NCBI GenBank assembly: GCA_000442125.1
Contig: KE546981.1
Coordinates: forward strand, 1,054,001 to 1,118,000
Length of the DNA stretch: 64,000 bases
Reading direction: 5' to 3'
From: Opeltia flavorubescens
Lineage: Eukaryota > Ascomycota > Lecanoromycetes > Teloschistales > Teloschistaceae
The number at the start of each line of letters is the position of its first letter. Position 1 is the stretch's first letter. Positions 1 through 12,433 of this stretch are shown here, in pieces. A program made the position numbers and the translations under genes. Under the pieces are notes generated by a model. That model was not told the origin of the DNA, did not search any database, and saw only the letters and a program-made list of their open reading frames with translations.

Positions 1-940
1 ATTTCACCGTGCATCGAAGACACGGTAAAGTTGGCTTCTCGCATCTTGTCCGTAAGCCAATCCACCTTCCTCCGTGTATTGCAGAAGATGACAGCCTGAG
101 TGATGGTGAGTGTGTCGTAGAGATCGCAAAGTGTATCAAATTTCCATTCCTCTTTCTCCACCGCAATGAAATACTGTTTCAAGCCCTCCAGAGTCAATTC
201 ATCGCGCTTAACCAAGATGCGTACAGGATCCGTCATGAATTTGGTGGTCATGTCGAGTACGTCGTAGGGGAGAGTGGCAGAGACGACAACGACCTGGGTA
301 GCAGGTGGAAGATAGCGATAGACATCATAGATCTGTTCTCGGAAGCCGCGATTAAGGAGCTCGTCTGCCTCGTCGAGGACCAAGATCTTGATGTGGCGGG
401 TGCGAAGGTTACGGCGGCGGATCATGTCCGCTACCCGGCCAGGTGTTCCAGAGACGATATGCTGGCCGTAGTCCAGCTTCCGAATGTCCTCTCCAACATT
501 TGTACCACCAATGCAGGCGTGACATTGGACGTTCATGTAATCACCCAGCGCCATAACGACTGATTGAATCTGAGTGGCAAGCTCTCGTGTAGGTGACAAG
601 ACCAGTGCTTGTGTTTCTCGAACGGCAGTATCGATGACCTGGAGCATGCTGATGGAGAAGGTAGCTGTTTTTCCGGTGCCAGATTGGGCTTGAGCAATTG
701 TGTCTCGTCCTTTGCAAATCTGAACAATGGCGCGGGATTGAACCGCAGAGGGCGATTCGTAGCCATAAGCGTAGATTCCACGTAGAAGATTTTCTTTCAG
801 GTGCATATTCTCGAACGTAGGAGCGACTGTGACCTCCTTTGAAGTGGAGAACTCCATCTTCTCTGCAATGATATTAGACTCGTCATCAACAATTTAGCAA
901 GAAGCGAACCTTCGGCTTTTCTGTCAATACCGTCCGCCAT
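1..940 (-). CDS. FAL1: ATP-dependent RNA helicase FAL1/eIF4A-III (3' end outside window)
   Basis: DEAD-box helicase of the eIF4A family. Fal1 acts in 18S rRNA maturation in the nucleolus, and the metazoan orthologue eIF4A-III is the exon-junction-complex core. Exon 1 is 910-940 and exon 2 runs from 862 to the window edge, with a 47-nt intron (863-909, GTTCGC donor, CTAAT branch site). Splicing joins [10 protein letters not shown] to [10 protein letters not shown], the usual N-terminus. About 297 residues are visible. They include motif I AQSGTGKT (about 69-76), Ia PTRELA (about 101-106), DEAD (about 174-177), motif III SAT (about 205-207) and the start of the C-terminal RecA domain (IFCNTRRK). 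Motifs V and VI lie beyond base 1. The wording [17 protein letters not shown] favours FAL1/eIF4A-III over translation factor eIF4A (TIF1). Confidence 0.93.
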
Positions 941-1295
941 GATTCTGAGCTTATCTGTCCTTGTTGTGAAACGAGAATTACAAAGCTATGACAAAAGTGA
1001 TAGATTAGGATTCAGAGTTCGTAGAATAACGAAGCCTATGCGGCTTAAAATTGATTGTTAGTATGGCATAATTTGCGGCCGAAAGTCTTGGCGTAGTTTT
1101 TTACTGCCGAGCACGCCCAGGTTCCCGCGTTTCAACATTCAACTTGATAAGTTTATCATCGGTGAAATAATACAAAGAATGATCTCGTCTAATCCGGTGA
1201 TAGGATCGCGGATCTTCAGATCCCCACAGAATATATATTTTGTACATTGAACCAAAACGATCACCATCCAAACCTCAGAAAGCCACGCCATATTG
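941..1295. other. Intergenic: FAL1 promoter and 3' flank of the next gene
   Basis: Both flanking genes are on the minus strand, so this 355-bp stretch must hold the FAL1 promoter/5' UTR and the terminator of the upstream membrane-protein gene. No coding exon or convincing motif is visible. Confidence 0.5.
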
Positions 1296-3800
1296 TTACA
1301 ATTTTCCACCCCAGTCCTCACACCTTCGAGGCCGTCGGTACCGGCAATCACATGCCCCGTTGTCACTGACGATTTCTTGAGGTGAAGTGCCATACTCTCG
1401 ATTTTCCTTGACCTTCCCTTTCCTCACCGTCCCTTCATCAACGTCGCCAAAACAAAGTCCCAGATGATCCTCTTCGCCCTCCCTACCTCCACGGCTTTCT
1501 TCCCCTTTCCTCCTCTCCTGGCCGCTCCCTCCGCCCTCCAGTATCCTAACCTCCAGCCCAAAAACCTCCATCTGATGTACCCCCGCACACGTATTCCTCA
1601 ACCTCACCGAAGCCGGTGAGTTCACCGCCAGCACAACCCACTCAGTCATCGTATCCCAACTCGTCGAACTAATACCCGACACCGCCGCGTAAAGCACATG
1701 CGCCACTACCAAAGTACAGTAAAGCATCAGGACCGCAGCTGTAAGTTTCGGCGCCAAGCCTTGCATGCTGAAAGCATAACCTTCGACCGTGGAGTCGATG
1801 CGGAGTTTGAGGAAGTTTTTTGTTTCGCTCTGGGTGGGATCGAGGGTGAAGATGTCGCCCTTATTTGAAAACCAGAAATCTCCGTCTGGGAGTGTTGCAT
1901 TTAATTTTTCGTTGAACACGGTGCGGAGGGTGCCTTGGAGGCGGGTATTGAATGCTGTTCTAGAAAGGCCGTTTGCGAAGAGACCAGCGAGGATGATGTT
2001 GGCGGATGTGGAGTCTGGTTTGCGGTCCAGTTTGCGGGTCATGAAGGTGTTAATGACGGTGGTGTTGAGGGATGGGATCTGGGGGTTTAGGTATTCGGCC
2101 CAAGTTGTGCTGATGTTGATGGGGCGTTGGGGGAAAAGGGGATATTTGAAGGTCAGGACGGATTCGGCGATTTTTTGGGAGTAGTCCTTTGCTTGTGGGA
2201 GGATGCCGTCAGGGTCATAGATGCTGCTTGAGGCCCAGTCTGTGCCGCTTGCTGCAGGACTTGAGGACATGTTCATGGAGGAGCTACCCCATCCGGCAGC
2301 TATGTTGCATAGGAGAATGCCTTGCGAGGAGTTTGTCGTCGGTTGCAGAATCACTGCGCCGATCGCAGATCCATGAAAAGGATCCTCCGGCAAGTCCACC
2401 CATTTGACTCGATAGTCTGACTTCGAACCTGGTGTCTCCAAAATCTCAGAACGAGTGAGCCGAGGATGTGCGATTGCGAGCATTGGCAGGGCTGTGTCTG
2501 TGATATCTGCTTTTTTGAGCATATCCAATGAAGAGCCAGGCGGGATTGGAAATGCGACCGGTCTATCGTCAGTCTCGTCGTGAATGATGTCAGCACCGCA
2601 GGACGCCAATGTGTACGGCTGGTAATTGTCTGCCACGATCGACTGAACGGCGTCTCTTTGATCGAAGAATGGCGAATTGCTATTTTCCATGGCAACATCC
2701 CATAGAGACGACGTTGCACTCAAAGCATCAGCAACGGCAGCTTGTTGCGTGGTCGCTTGGGCCGCCGCCTGATCATATGGTACCGATTGACTCTCATATA
2801 TGTGGCGCTGGATGACCAGCTGACGAAGCGAGCCCTGACCGGTCAATTGAACTGAGTATGGCGACACCGAGAAAGGGCCCTGGAACGCAGGAGGTAGTAT
2901 ACCGTTCGCCAGAGATAAGTAATCCGAAATAGCTTTCCACTCGCTAGACGGACAAATATTGCTGATGTTGGGGGCTTGTGAGCAAGATGCCGGAATTGTA
3001 GATCCATCAAGGCTTGATGGCCATAAAACCTCTGCTGTTACGTTCATCCAAACGTGGGTACTCCCGGCAGGCCAGTAGCTGAGATTCGGTATCATCAGGA
3101 TGGCGCTTGAAGGACCAACAGTCGAAGCAAGCAATACAGCGATAATGATCATAGACATGACGCTGAGTTTCCGCCTAAGGGGTATGTTTGAGAATGAGAT
3201 TCCCCAAAGCTCCATAGACCAGAGGTAGCTGGGTTGAGTAAGCTGTAATCCCGATAACATTGCTCCAATAGGCAGGGCATCCCCATTGAAGAGCACGTGG
3301 CGTAGATAAGCGAACACAATTACTGCCAAGGAAGATTGCATGGCCATCTCATGCAATTTTGCGGCGAATTGGAGATAGCTGAGGCCGTTGATGTTGGCTC
3401 CAATGTAGTATCCTTGCCAATTGATCACCAATTCTCCCATTGCGACAATGAAAGGAAGTATGTGAATCATAACCCGAAGCATTGCCATGGTCCGATCGCG
3501 ATTGAAGGCTTTCTTTGGTATCTCGTTAAGCCCGTAGCCAAAGAAACGTTGGAGGACGTATACGAGGAGGTTGAGACCAAGAGACCGCAATGTTCCGGCC
3601 AGGTATGTAAAGCATGTCTGGATCCATGGCACTTTCGGGGCGGAGGGTAAGGGCTTGTCAATGGAGTCCCATGATGAGGTCCTGAAAATTGTGAGCAGCT
3701 GGTTGTTGATGAAGAGACCGTCTACTTACCATTGAAGGCTGGCAATCTCCGCCTCGACCTCCTCCACGCGAGTCTTGCTGTCAAATTTGACTTCTTCCAT
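1296..3800 (-). CDS. Fungal multi-pass membrane protein of unknown function
   Basis: Two exons, 3730-3800 and 1296-3681, separated by a 48-nt intron (3682-3729, GTAAGT donor). Splicing gives an 818-residue protein starting MEEVKFDSKT. An in-frame ATG eight codons upstream (3824) is an alternative start. A short charged N-terminus is followed by hydrophobic segments near residues 60, 85, 120 and 175-190, a long Asn-glycosylation-rich extracellular region, and one C-terminal transmembrane segment (AVLMLYCTLVVAHVLYAAVS). After that comes the NTCAGVHQME stretch typical of a common but uncharacterised ascomycete membrane family. The last 80 residues are very rich in Gly, Glu, Arg and Lys and look unstructured. 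No enzyme motif is visible and no function is assigned. Confidence 0.75.
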
Positions 3801-5484
3801 GATTCCGTGGGAGCGACAAACCATCGAACCACAACAAGATGGCCGGAGACTGCTGGCTTCGAGCAGAACTTATCCACCAGATGCGAAGTCCATGATGTAA
3901 GTCAGTGCGACACCGAAATGCAAGTTGACAAGCTCCAATGTAATTCATGCATGGCAACCAATGCGGAAGAATGTGAACTGGCCCTGAAGTGCGGCATAAT
4001 GTTCCTTCTGTAGTCATGGGCTGGCATCTTCAGAGCAGCCAAGTAACCCTTTACTCCTGGATGTGTCGAGTGCTCACTGAGCAAGGAAAGAGCACGGACT
4101 TGGTGTGTTTCAAGCGACGGATGCACGCATGTTTTGCTCCGATAACGTTTGGCGTATGGGCTTGGTGGAAGTGGGCCGGTACCTGGATATTCTGCATGAA
4201 TGCCGGGTATGCGTGGAGACGAGATAAATTAATCAAGAGTAGATACTTCCGCAAGAGACAGTGCGGGATGTGGTTGATGAAGGGTTGGGAACGACGACGA
4301 TTTGGTCGCAAACCGGCCAAGTGTATCGTTCAAGCGACCCGTATTCGACAACTCGACTTTTATTTCCGACCAAACACTAGTCGTCCCTGGTTTCGAGTCG
4401 AAAACGTTTCATCACATGGGGAGTTCTTTTCTACCCCTGTCGCCGTGCAGAGAAAGATCCATTCGGTGATTTCTCCACGTAGGATGAGAATTTTTGAGTA
4501 CCTGGTAGATGCTCCACAATTAGATCTCGCCCCTAGAAATCCCCTGTTACTTTCTTCAATTCATTCATGACATTGTCCATTCTCCGTACTAGGAAGCTCT
4601 CGGATAGATCTAGCTGAATTACCAAGGTAGCAGATCGCTAAAAATTTTCTTCCAGATGAGATCAGTGGAAAGAACAGCGGCTAAGGCTGAGGTCTTGAAT
4701 AGTACAATGGTTAAATGAGATATCGCACTTTCGGCGACGAGGAACAAACATGGCCCGAACTTCACATGGAGGAATGAGTAGACTCGTGGTCAGAGGTGAT
4801 AGTGGAGAGGAATTTCTGGGTCACTAGTATCCTAGCTGTACCACTCTACTCTCCACTGCAATATTTTGATATGGGAAATGCGATTAGTATAGACATCTTA
4901 GTGTAAGACGGGCGAATTGGCGGAGCTTCACATATAAGGCCAAACTCCCAAATTATGTGTATTCGATTAAAATGGTGTGAAGCCGCCTTGCTAGAAGGTT
5001 GACTCCCTCCGCTTGCATGGGAAAGTGGAAGGAATGAAGCTGCCATATGCAAAATGACGAATGTCGACTCGGTTGAGTGATTCTCGGAGCTAGCCGAAAG
5101 CTTAGCGTTCCCCAGTCTTCTGCTCCACCATCACGAGCCCACCTCTACCACCAAATTCCACCATTTCTTACGCTCCTTTCCTGATCATCTTCTACATATC
5201 CTCAATCTACTCTCCTTAATTGATCGGCCTGCATGTTAGCCTGAGCATTGATAGCTGCTTGCACCATCTGGCGCTCAATTGCCCCACCGCCAACTTCAAC
5301 AGCTTGGCGCCCCTCTTCTCCTCCTGAGAAGTAATAGCCCCGCTACTTCTGGTGGAAGCCTTCGGTAACTGGTCACGCTTCGCTGATCCATTGCCAATCT
5401 CCCTCTATCTACTCTCTACTCCTTTCTTTTCTCTCTGTTGGTGTGCGACAACTACTCCTTGGGCAAAACTCGAGTCCTCACACC
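3801..5484. other. Long divergent intergenic region
   Basis: About 1.7 kb between two divergent genes, so it holds both promoters. Open frames here (for example 3989-4570 on +) have no recognisable domain or splice-supported extension. The last 300 bases before glycogen synthase are CT-rich, as in many filamentous-fungal promoters and 5' UTRs. Confidence 0.5.
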
Positions 5485-7904
5485 ATGTCCTCCCCACTTC
5501 CCGACGCATTGATCAATGGAACGAGGGATGTGGCCTTGGAAGATGGAAAACGAGACGTCAAGAATCACTTGCTGTTCGAGGTATCTACAGAAGCTGCCAA
5601 CAGAGGTAAGGGTGAATGCGAGGGGTCATCTTTTGCACATCGCTAATCAGAGGCAGTGGGCGGCATCTATTCAGTTATCAAGTCCAAGGCACCCGTGACC
5701 ACAGCTGAGTATGGCGACCGATATACACTCATTGGTCCTTACAACTCTGCCTCTGTATTTTTCATCCTTCTCTTACCACCATTCCCTGCTAACAACCCAC
5801 AGGCCGCTGTCGAGGTTGAACCTTTAACACCAACAAATCCTGAGCTTGTCGAGACGATAAATAGTATGAGAAACCGTGGCATCAACCTCATCTATGGCCG
5901 CTGGTTGATTGATGGCGCCCCCCGCATCATACTGATCGACACGAAGACTGGCTACCCGTGGTTGGATGAATGGAAATCAGATCTGTGGAATGTCGCAGGT
6001 ATACCAACTCCAGAAGGGGACGGCGAAACAAATGAGGCGGTCGTGTTCGGATACTTGGTCACCTGGTTTCTTGGCGAGGTATGCCCTTTCTTTCCCGCGA
6101 TGTTGGTAGAAACCCCCTGACGCATCGATAGTTTGTATCGCACGAGAAGAAAAGAGCTGTCATTGCGCATTTTCACGAATGGTTGGCTGGAATCGCGCTG
6201 CCATTGACCAAAAAGAGGCAGATCGAGGTCACGACAATTTTCACCACCCATGCCACCCTGCTTGGTAGATATCTTTGCGCTGGCGACGTCGATTTCTACA
6301 ACAAACTACAACACTTCGATGTCGATGCGCAGGCCGGGAAACGAGGAATCTATCACCGTTACTGCATTGAACGCGCTGCTGCTCATGCCGCCGATGTATT
6401 CACTACGGTCTCGCACATTACCGCTTACGAGAGTGAGCATCTTCTGAAGAGGAAACCAGACGGCGTCGTACCAAATGGTCTTAACGTGAAGAAGTTTTCG
6501 GCTATGCATGAATTCCAGAATCTGCACCAGCAGAATAAGGAGAGGATCAATGAGTTCGTTCGAGGTCACTTCTACGGTCATAACGATTTCGACCCGGAAA
6601 ACACTCTCTACTTCTTCACTTCCGGCCGCTATGAGTATAGGAATAAAGGGGTGGATATGTTTATCGAATCCTTGGCTCGACTAAATCACCGTCTCAAAGT
6701 GTCCGGCTCGAAGATGACTGTTGTCGCATTCATCATCATGCAAGCGCAAACGCAGTCGCTGACCGTCGAGGCATTGAAGGGTCAGGCCGTAATAAAATCG
6801 CTTCGAGACACGGTTAGCATCATTGAGCGCGAGGTGGGCAAGAGATTATACGAGCGGGCTCTACAATGGCACGAAGGTGACGAGGCGCCCGAGAGTAAAG
6901 ATCTGCTGAGCAGTTCAGACCGAGTCTTGCTTCGACGTCGCTTGTTCGGAATGAAGCGAGAATCTCTACCACCAATCGTGACGCACAACATGGCGAATGA
7001 TTCAGGAGATCTCATCTTGCAACAAATTCGACGTGTCCAGCTCTTCAACAATCCTTCCGACCGTGTCAAGATCATCTTTCACCCCGAATTTCTTAGCTCC
7101 GCAAGCCCAGTCTTACCCCTTGAATATGACGATTTCGTTCGAGGTACGCACATGGGCATCTTCCCTTCTTATTACGAGCCTTGGGGCTATACCCCTGCTG
7201 AATGCACGGTGATGGGTGTACCAAGTATCACGACAAACCTGTCTGGATTCGGGTGCTACATGGAAGAGCTCATTGAGAATGCAACCGACTACGGCATCTA
7301 CATCGTCGATCGACGGATGAAGAGCGTTGATGAATCATGTGATCAGCTCGCCAATTACATGTTTGACTTCACGTGTAAAAGCAAGCGGCAACGGATCAAT
7401 CAGAGGAACAGAACCGAACGGCTAAGCGATCTACTTGATTGGAAGAGGATGGGTATGGAATACGTCAAAGCTAGGCAATTGGCTTTACGACGAGGTAGGT
7501 GGTCTGATACATGGCTCAAATTCCCGGCTGACAGTCCATAGCCTACCCAACATCCTTCGATGATGAATACGATGAAGCAGATATATTCGATACCATTGGT
7601 CCTAAGCTTGCGCGCCCTCTGTCGGTGCATGGATCTCCACGAACTCGGTCTGGCATGATGACCCCAGGAGATTTTGCGTCATTGCAAGAAGGTCGTGAAG
7701 GCCTTAGCACTGAGGATTACATTGCCTGGAAACTTCCGTGAGTGGCCCCATATCGAGTCGTATTCCACTCATACTAATCTCATCATCATTTCCAGGGAGG
7801 AGGAAGATCCGGACGATTACGCATTTCCACTAACCCTCAAAGATCGTACCAAGACACCACCAGCGCAGTCACCTGTTCTAGGGAGCGCGAATGGGGGCTT
7901 TTGA
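5485..7904 (+). CDS. GSY1: Glycogen [starch] synthase, GT3 family
   Basis: Cytosolic UDP-glucose-dependent glycogen synthase. Exons: 5485-5605, 5657-5754, 5803-6078, 6132-7494, 7542-7737, 7796-7904. The five introns are 47-58 nt and have clear branch sites. The product is 720 residues, close to the usual ~705-710. The N-terminus reads [14 protein letters not shown] then [12 protein letters not shown], the ADP-glucose/UDP-glucose binding signature of GT3 enzymes. Conserved blocks follow: [24 protein letters not shown] and the C-terminal catalytic [16 protein letters not shown] with the two glutamates of the E-x7-E motif. An arginine-rich stretch near residue 600 ([12 protein letters not shown]) matches the glucose-6-phosphate-sensing helix of eukaryotic enzymes. 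The Ser/Pro-rich tail ([11 protein letters not shown]) carries likely regulatory phosphorylation sites. The start was chosen because [12 protein letters not shown] leads straight into the conserved core. Confidence 0.97.
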
Positions 7905-8853
7905 GTGAGTATTCAGATTTTCTTGGCTAGGCCAAGGTGGACTATCTCCTCTGACTGCTTGATGTTGCCCCTCGATGGGCAGAGACTGGATACCAAAAGG
8001 CAAGTCCTTACATGGACCAACTGTGTATAGTGCTGATTCTCTTGTACCTAATTCTGCATTGCTGGTGGGTCGTTGATCTTTTTCTCAAAATTGCATTGTA
8101 TTATACCACTTTGTGACAGTTTTCTGATGTTCGGGAGATTTCGAAATTGTACACAGTCAATGATTTCAGTACTTATGCATGGCATACCACCCTGATAATA
8201 TTGTGTTGAGGCATGTTTACAGACCTTGCGATTAAGTGGTGGGTACCATGCTTCTCCATACCAGCCTACTGCTGATCTTTCTAATCTTACGATCTCTTAA
8301 TTTATGGAAGAAGCACAGTCATTCCGTTAGTCTTCTGGGTCCGAACAACCAACCTTACCCTTCAGCTATCCCATCTGGCTCCTACGTCTCTGTCGCTTTC
8401 CTCTTCCAGGCAACAAAGTAGATGGCTTCCATATTGTATTTTGTTTCTCGCAACCGTCACACTCACAAATCTTGGCGAGTCTATTTCTTTGTGTCACCAC
8501 AATACATTGTATACGTCCTTGTCTACGCCACGCCTTTCTTTTCTAGGCACAAAGTCTTTATTCGATTCCTTAAAATGTCATTGTTTCACGATCCTTAAAA
8601 GTGCCGATCCGGCTGCACTTGCTGTTTTCAACTCCATCCCTCGATCACAGAATAAAGAAAAACATAATCCGATATTCAAGAAGTGTCTCCATTGGTGCAA
8701 AAGACTCTCGGTTCTACGTGACTATTCAGGCTGCTCTTGCTGGCTTTCAGGATAAGATCTCAAAGATTTAGACAAAGGCCATTCTTCACCACTGACACCT
8801 AAGCAAAATCGAATCTGCAACCTTCGGCCTTTGGTTTTGTTCCGCTTCGAGAC
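7905..8853. other. Intergenic region
   Basis: Co-oriented genes flank this 949-bp spacer, so it holds the glycogen synthase 3' UTR and the promoter of the next gene. Short open frames have no recognisable content. Confidence 0.5.
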
Positions 8854-11010
8854 ATGGCCCCGCCGTCCCTCCTCGAAAAATCCAAAGTTTCTCTCGAAGG
8901 GATCAGACGTCGTGTCCCCGCTGCTCTCCGTGCTTGCACATCTTCCTCTCCACTGAAAGCTCAACTACCCTGCCTCGGCCTCCTTCTTGCGGGCAGCGGA
9001 GGAAGCAGAACCGATACCGAAAGCGGCAGTGAAAACGGAAGCGCCTCCCGCTCCTTCAAGACACCTAGCCAAATTCGCTCCGCTCGCCGGGGAGCTCTTG
9101 ATCATGGAGGTGGTGAGGATGGTCGCCCGCCAGTCCCTATTTCGAGGATTGCGGGCCATGCCAACCCTAGTATCTCCTCGCCCGTTGAGATTCAGCAATT
9201 CCGTACCATACCCGAGGGGTTATCATATCGGTTGCGTCAACGGCCTGGAGAGGAACTGCTCATTACTAATGGGAACGGCGCGAGAGGAGATGAGTTCTTA
9301 TCCCATTTGCTGCCGTCTCGTGGGTCCAGGGGTGAATATGTAAGTGCTCTTAACGATGAGGCGACGAGACGTGCGCACACGGACGCAGCTCTTGCTAGAC
9401 TTGCGGATGCTCAATCTCCGCTTGCTGCTCGTGTAGGACGGAGGACCTCGAGCCATGATGTTCGTCAAGCTTACATGACCGGTAACGATGCCTGGACAGT
9501 CGTTATTGATAACGCAGTTAAGGCTCGGGCGCCGCCGAGTAAAGTTCGCGGAACGGGGATCCCGGTTTCGGAAGTCGATCTCGAGGCTCAGCTTGAGGGC
9601 GAAGTCCAGCATCTGGTTGAACCAAGGGACTTTGGACTTGGGGAGCTGGTTGCGGCGAGAGCGCCGCCGAGTAGCGTTCTGGGAACGAACATTCTATCCT
9701 GGGAAGTCGATCTCGAGGCTCAGCTTGAGGAGGAAGTACAACACTTGATCGAGCCGAGGGATTTTGGACTTGGAGAGCTGCTGGTTGCTGAGAGGGCCCC
9801 GCGTGCTCCTCAGACAAACATCACTCCTGAGCTACCGGCTTCGAGACCTCGATATCGCCGCCTTCGTCACGATCTTGAGAAACGCAAAGCAAGGGTCTTG
9901 GATCCGGAGGTGGATTATACGATCCTTCGTCCAAATTCAAGCACATTGGAATCAGAAGCCATACGCTCTGATCTTTCTACCCAGGAGCTAGCGGAACGAG
10001 GACTGCCTGCTTCTACAGCAAGCGTTCCAGATGCGGATACTACATACCATCGAACGGATACTGATCGTTATAGAACGCTCATCAAACATCCTTCTGAAGA
10101 GCAGAGGAAAAAAGTACATCGTCTTCCGCATCCACGATCTGCGGCTTCGGGTGTTGGGGAAGTGGATGTTGTTCATGCGCGTATTCTAGATGCGGAGACA
10201 GGGAGGGAAGTCACATACCCTCCATATTCATCTCCTTCCTCCTTGGAGACTAGAAACAAGAATGATGATCATAAGGAATACCATCCCTACCATCTCCGAT
10301 CCCCAACAGCGGTGAAGTCGAGGAACGAGAGTTATATTAACATCCCCGTCGAGCGAGCGGTAAACACCAATCCCAGTACAACGTTAAGTCACCAACTCGC
10401 TTACTCGAGCAACAATTCTCCTCCCCCTTCCCCTTTCTTGTCCCCATCCTCTTCTCTCTCCTCCTCACGAAGATCCCAAGATCGGCATCAGCACCACCAC
10501 CATCATCATCGAATAGAAAATCGCGACCGTCTCCAGCAACAAGCCGCTACCCTCCTCTTCGACGTCACCGCGCCACGAGAATCATATTCCCTCCCTCCGC
10601 CTCCTCTTCGGGACGAAACACCCCGTAGGAACAGTGAAGATACCGAGGGAAGTATATCCAGCGGATGGCGCAGCGATATATCTCTTCCTCTTTTGCCGGT
10701 AACACCACCTCCATTTACCCCCTCGTCCCCTGATACTCCTAGCCTGAGCTTTTCAGCCTCCCTCCAGGTACCATCAACATCATCATTATCAACTCCTCCC
10801 GCAAGTAGAGAAATAGGGGATTATTCGGCTGCGTCGCACTTGGCTTCTCCCTCGCTGCCTCGACTGACGGTGAAGCGAGCAGAATGGCAACCCTTTGCTG
10901 GGGACTGGGCGGATGCATCCCGCTTTCTAATCCCAAGAGTGGAGTTAGATATGGATGGCTTTGGTGAATCCTTTCTCGTAGATTGGGCTGGAGCTTTGGG
11001 TGGAGAGTAA
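8854..11010 (+). CDS. Orphan, mostly disordered protein with internal tandem duplication
   Basis: One uninterrupted 718-codon frame from MAPPSLLEKSKV to WAGALGGE. No domain is recognised. The middle has a directly repeated block of 44-45 residues (9523-9654 and 9655-9789). Each copy begins ARAPPS and contains EVDLEAQLE, EVQHL and EPRDFGLGEL, and a third degenerate start (ERAP) follows. Downstream the protein is rich in Ser, Pro, Arg and His, with a QHHHHHH-type run near residue 550 and long Ser/Pro tracts. The last 40 residues (EWQPFAGDWADASRFLIPRV) are hydrophobic and acidic and look like a conserved end motif. Continuous frame over 2.1 kb supports a real gene. Function is unknown. Confidence 0.72.
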   Translation: MAPPSLLEKSKVSLEGIRRRVPAALRACTSSSPLKAQLPCLGLLLAGSGGSRTDTESGSENGSASRSFKTPSQIRSARRGALDHGGGEDGRPPVPISRIAGHANPSISSPVEIQQFRTIPEGLSYRLRQRPGEELLITNGNGARGDEFLSHLLPSRGSRGEYVSALNDEATRRAHTDAALARLADAQSPLAARVGRRTSSHDVRQAYMTGNDAWTVVIDNAVKARAPPSKVRGTGIPVSEVDLEAQLEGEVQHLVEPRDFGLGELVAARAPPSSVLGTNILSWEVDLEAQLEEEVQHLIEPRDFGLGELLVAERAPRAPQTNITPELPASRPRYRRLRHDLEKRKARVLDPEVDYTILRPNSSTLESEAIRSDLSTQELAERGLPASTASVPDADTTYHRTDTDRYRTLIKHPSEEQRKKVHRLPHPRSAASGVGEVDVVHARILDAETGREVTYPPYSSPSSLETRNKNDDHKEYHPYHLRSPTAVKSRNESYINIPVERAVNTNPSTTLSHQLAYSSNNSPPPSPFLSPSSSLSSSRRSQDRHQHHHHHHRIENRDRLQQQAATLLFDVTAPRESYSLPPPPLRDETPRRNSEDTEGSISSGWRSDISLPLLPVTPPPFTPSSPDTPSLSFSASLQVPSTSSLSTPPASREIGDYSAASHLASPSLPRLTVKRAEWQPFAGDWADASRFLIPRVELDMDGFGESFLVDWAGALGGE
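9523..9789 (+). repeat. Tandem in-frame duplication (about 132 bp x 2) inside orphan gene
   Basis: Copy 1 is 9523-9654 (132 bp) and copy 2 is 9655-9789 (135 bp). They encode the matching blocks ARAPPSKV...GELVA and ARAPPSSV...GELLVA. Most of the second half of each copy (EVDLEAQLE through EPRDFGLGEL) is nearly identical, while the first third has diverged. Confidence 0.9.
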
Positions 11011-12433
11011 GTTGATAGCGAATAAGGGAGTAATAGGGAGGACTCATNAGTGCGGAAATCGGGGGAAGAGATAGATAACAGCCTGTACACAATCTACACA
11101 TAAAACAAATAATTTCACGAGGGAAATTAATTCATTCGAAAAGGTAAGATGGAAGAAGGTTAGGAATGATATGCATGATAGATCTCGGAACAGGGAAAAA
11201 TTGAGTAAGTAATGCTTAGGGAATCTCACCTATATTCCTCTTTTCGAATGACCTTGTATAATTGACAGACGATTAAAATTAAAGGCTAAGAAAAATCACT
11301 ACAGGAAAGAAAAGACGTTTAAGGAGTAATTAATTGAAATCATCTTCGACATTTGCCGTATCAAATGCCTCTCATTAAATGATTAAATTAGTTTGAGCAA
11401 TTGCACTATTGAACGGCGAATTCTGTATGAACGGTGAATATGCCTATAATAATACTACTTTATATACAAGTAATTGAAACTCACACTCCTGCCATCCTCT
11501 CGCGTTACCACTTCTTATCGAAGTCTACCCAGCACTAAACTATCTTAAGACCTTGACGCTCTCCCAAGAAGGCAAGAAGAAGTCAAGAGTTCCGGCGGTA
11601 TGATTTCTGCATTTTCAATAAATATCCTATTCTGCAATATCATATTGTCAGTTGAATGAATTTGACACATCTTCATCGCCTATATAGACTGGATCTTATC
11701 CTCACAGGCTGAATTGTCAGAGGTTCTGCCAACACGACATCTTGGATCTCGGTACATCGTCATCTTTTTTAGATAGATTGAATCTATGATTATTGGAGAA
11801 GAGGCTGTCATAGAATTCACATTGAAAGCATACGTGTTGTAAGGTACGGTAATCTTGTAGCAAATTAGGTGTCGATTGAATTCATTTTATCCTACGCGCG
11901 CACGTGGTTGGCAACAAGAGCAAGATTGTGTGGTAGCTGGCCCAAAAGTATGCTTGAAATCGTTGCCGGAAATATCAAATGATAAAATAGGGCAGACATC
12001 TTCAGCATTCGAAAGTATTACAGGAAGTCATTCATGATCCATTTCCTAACCTATTTTTTCTATCGGATTTTCTAATCTTTCAAACAACCCATCATTCAAC
12101 CAACATCACTCCCTACGCTATGCAAAGATCTTTGCATACGCCGCTTTACTGTGCTTGTGACTGGTGCTGTGCTGGAGATGTAATCCACACTTTCGCTTCA
12201 TTCATGATAAGAGACCTTGATAGTAACAAAAGCATCGAGAAAGAAAAAAACCCAACCAACCCAGAGATGCGCCCCTTTCTTTGCGTTCTTTCCACGTTGC
12301 TTGAAGGTCTGCCATAATCAATAATTGTCAATTCGTAGTCTTTATCATACTCCAAGATGAAACTAAAACCCCACAATTACGCCCGAACGGATGCTGATGT
12401 TCATGTTGAAAAGCGGAGAGAACATATCAAGAC
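11011..12433. other. AT-rich convergent intergenic region
   Basis: About 1.4 kb between the 3' ends of a plus- and a minus-strand gene. It is AT-rich, contains an ambiguous base at 11047, and shows no supported exon or structured repeat. Confidence 0.5.

Noticed and set aside
3989-4570. 193-codon plus-strand frame in the spacer before glycogen synthase
   Set aside because: No domain, no biased composition, no splice-supported extension. It lies in a divergent promoter region and could be chance.
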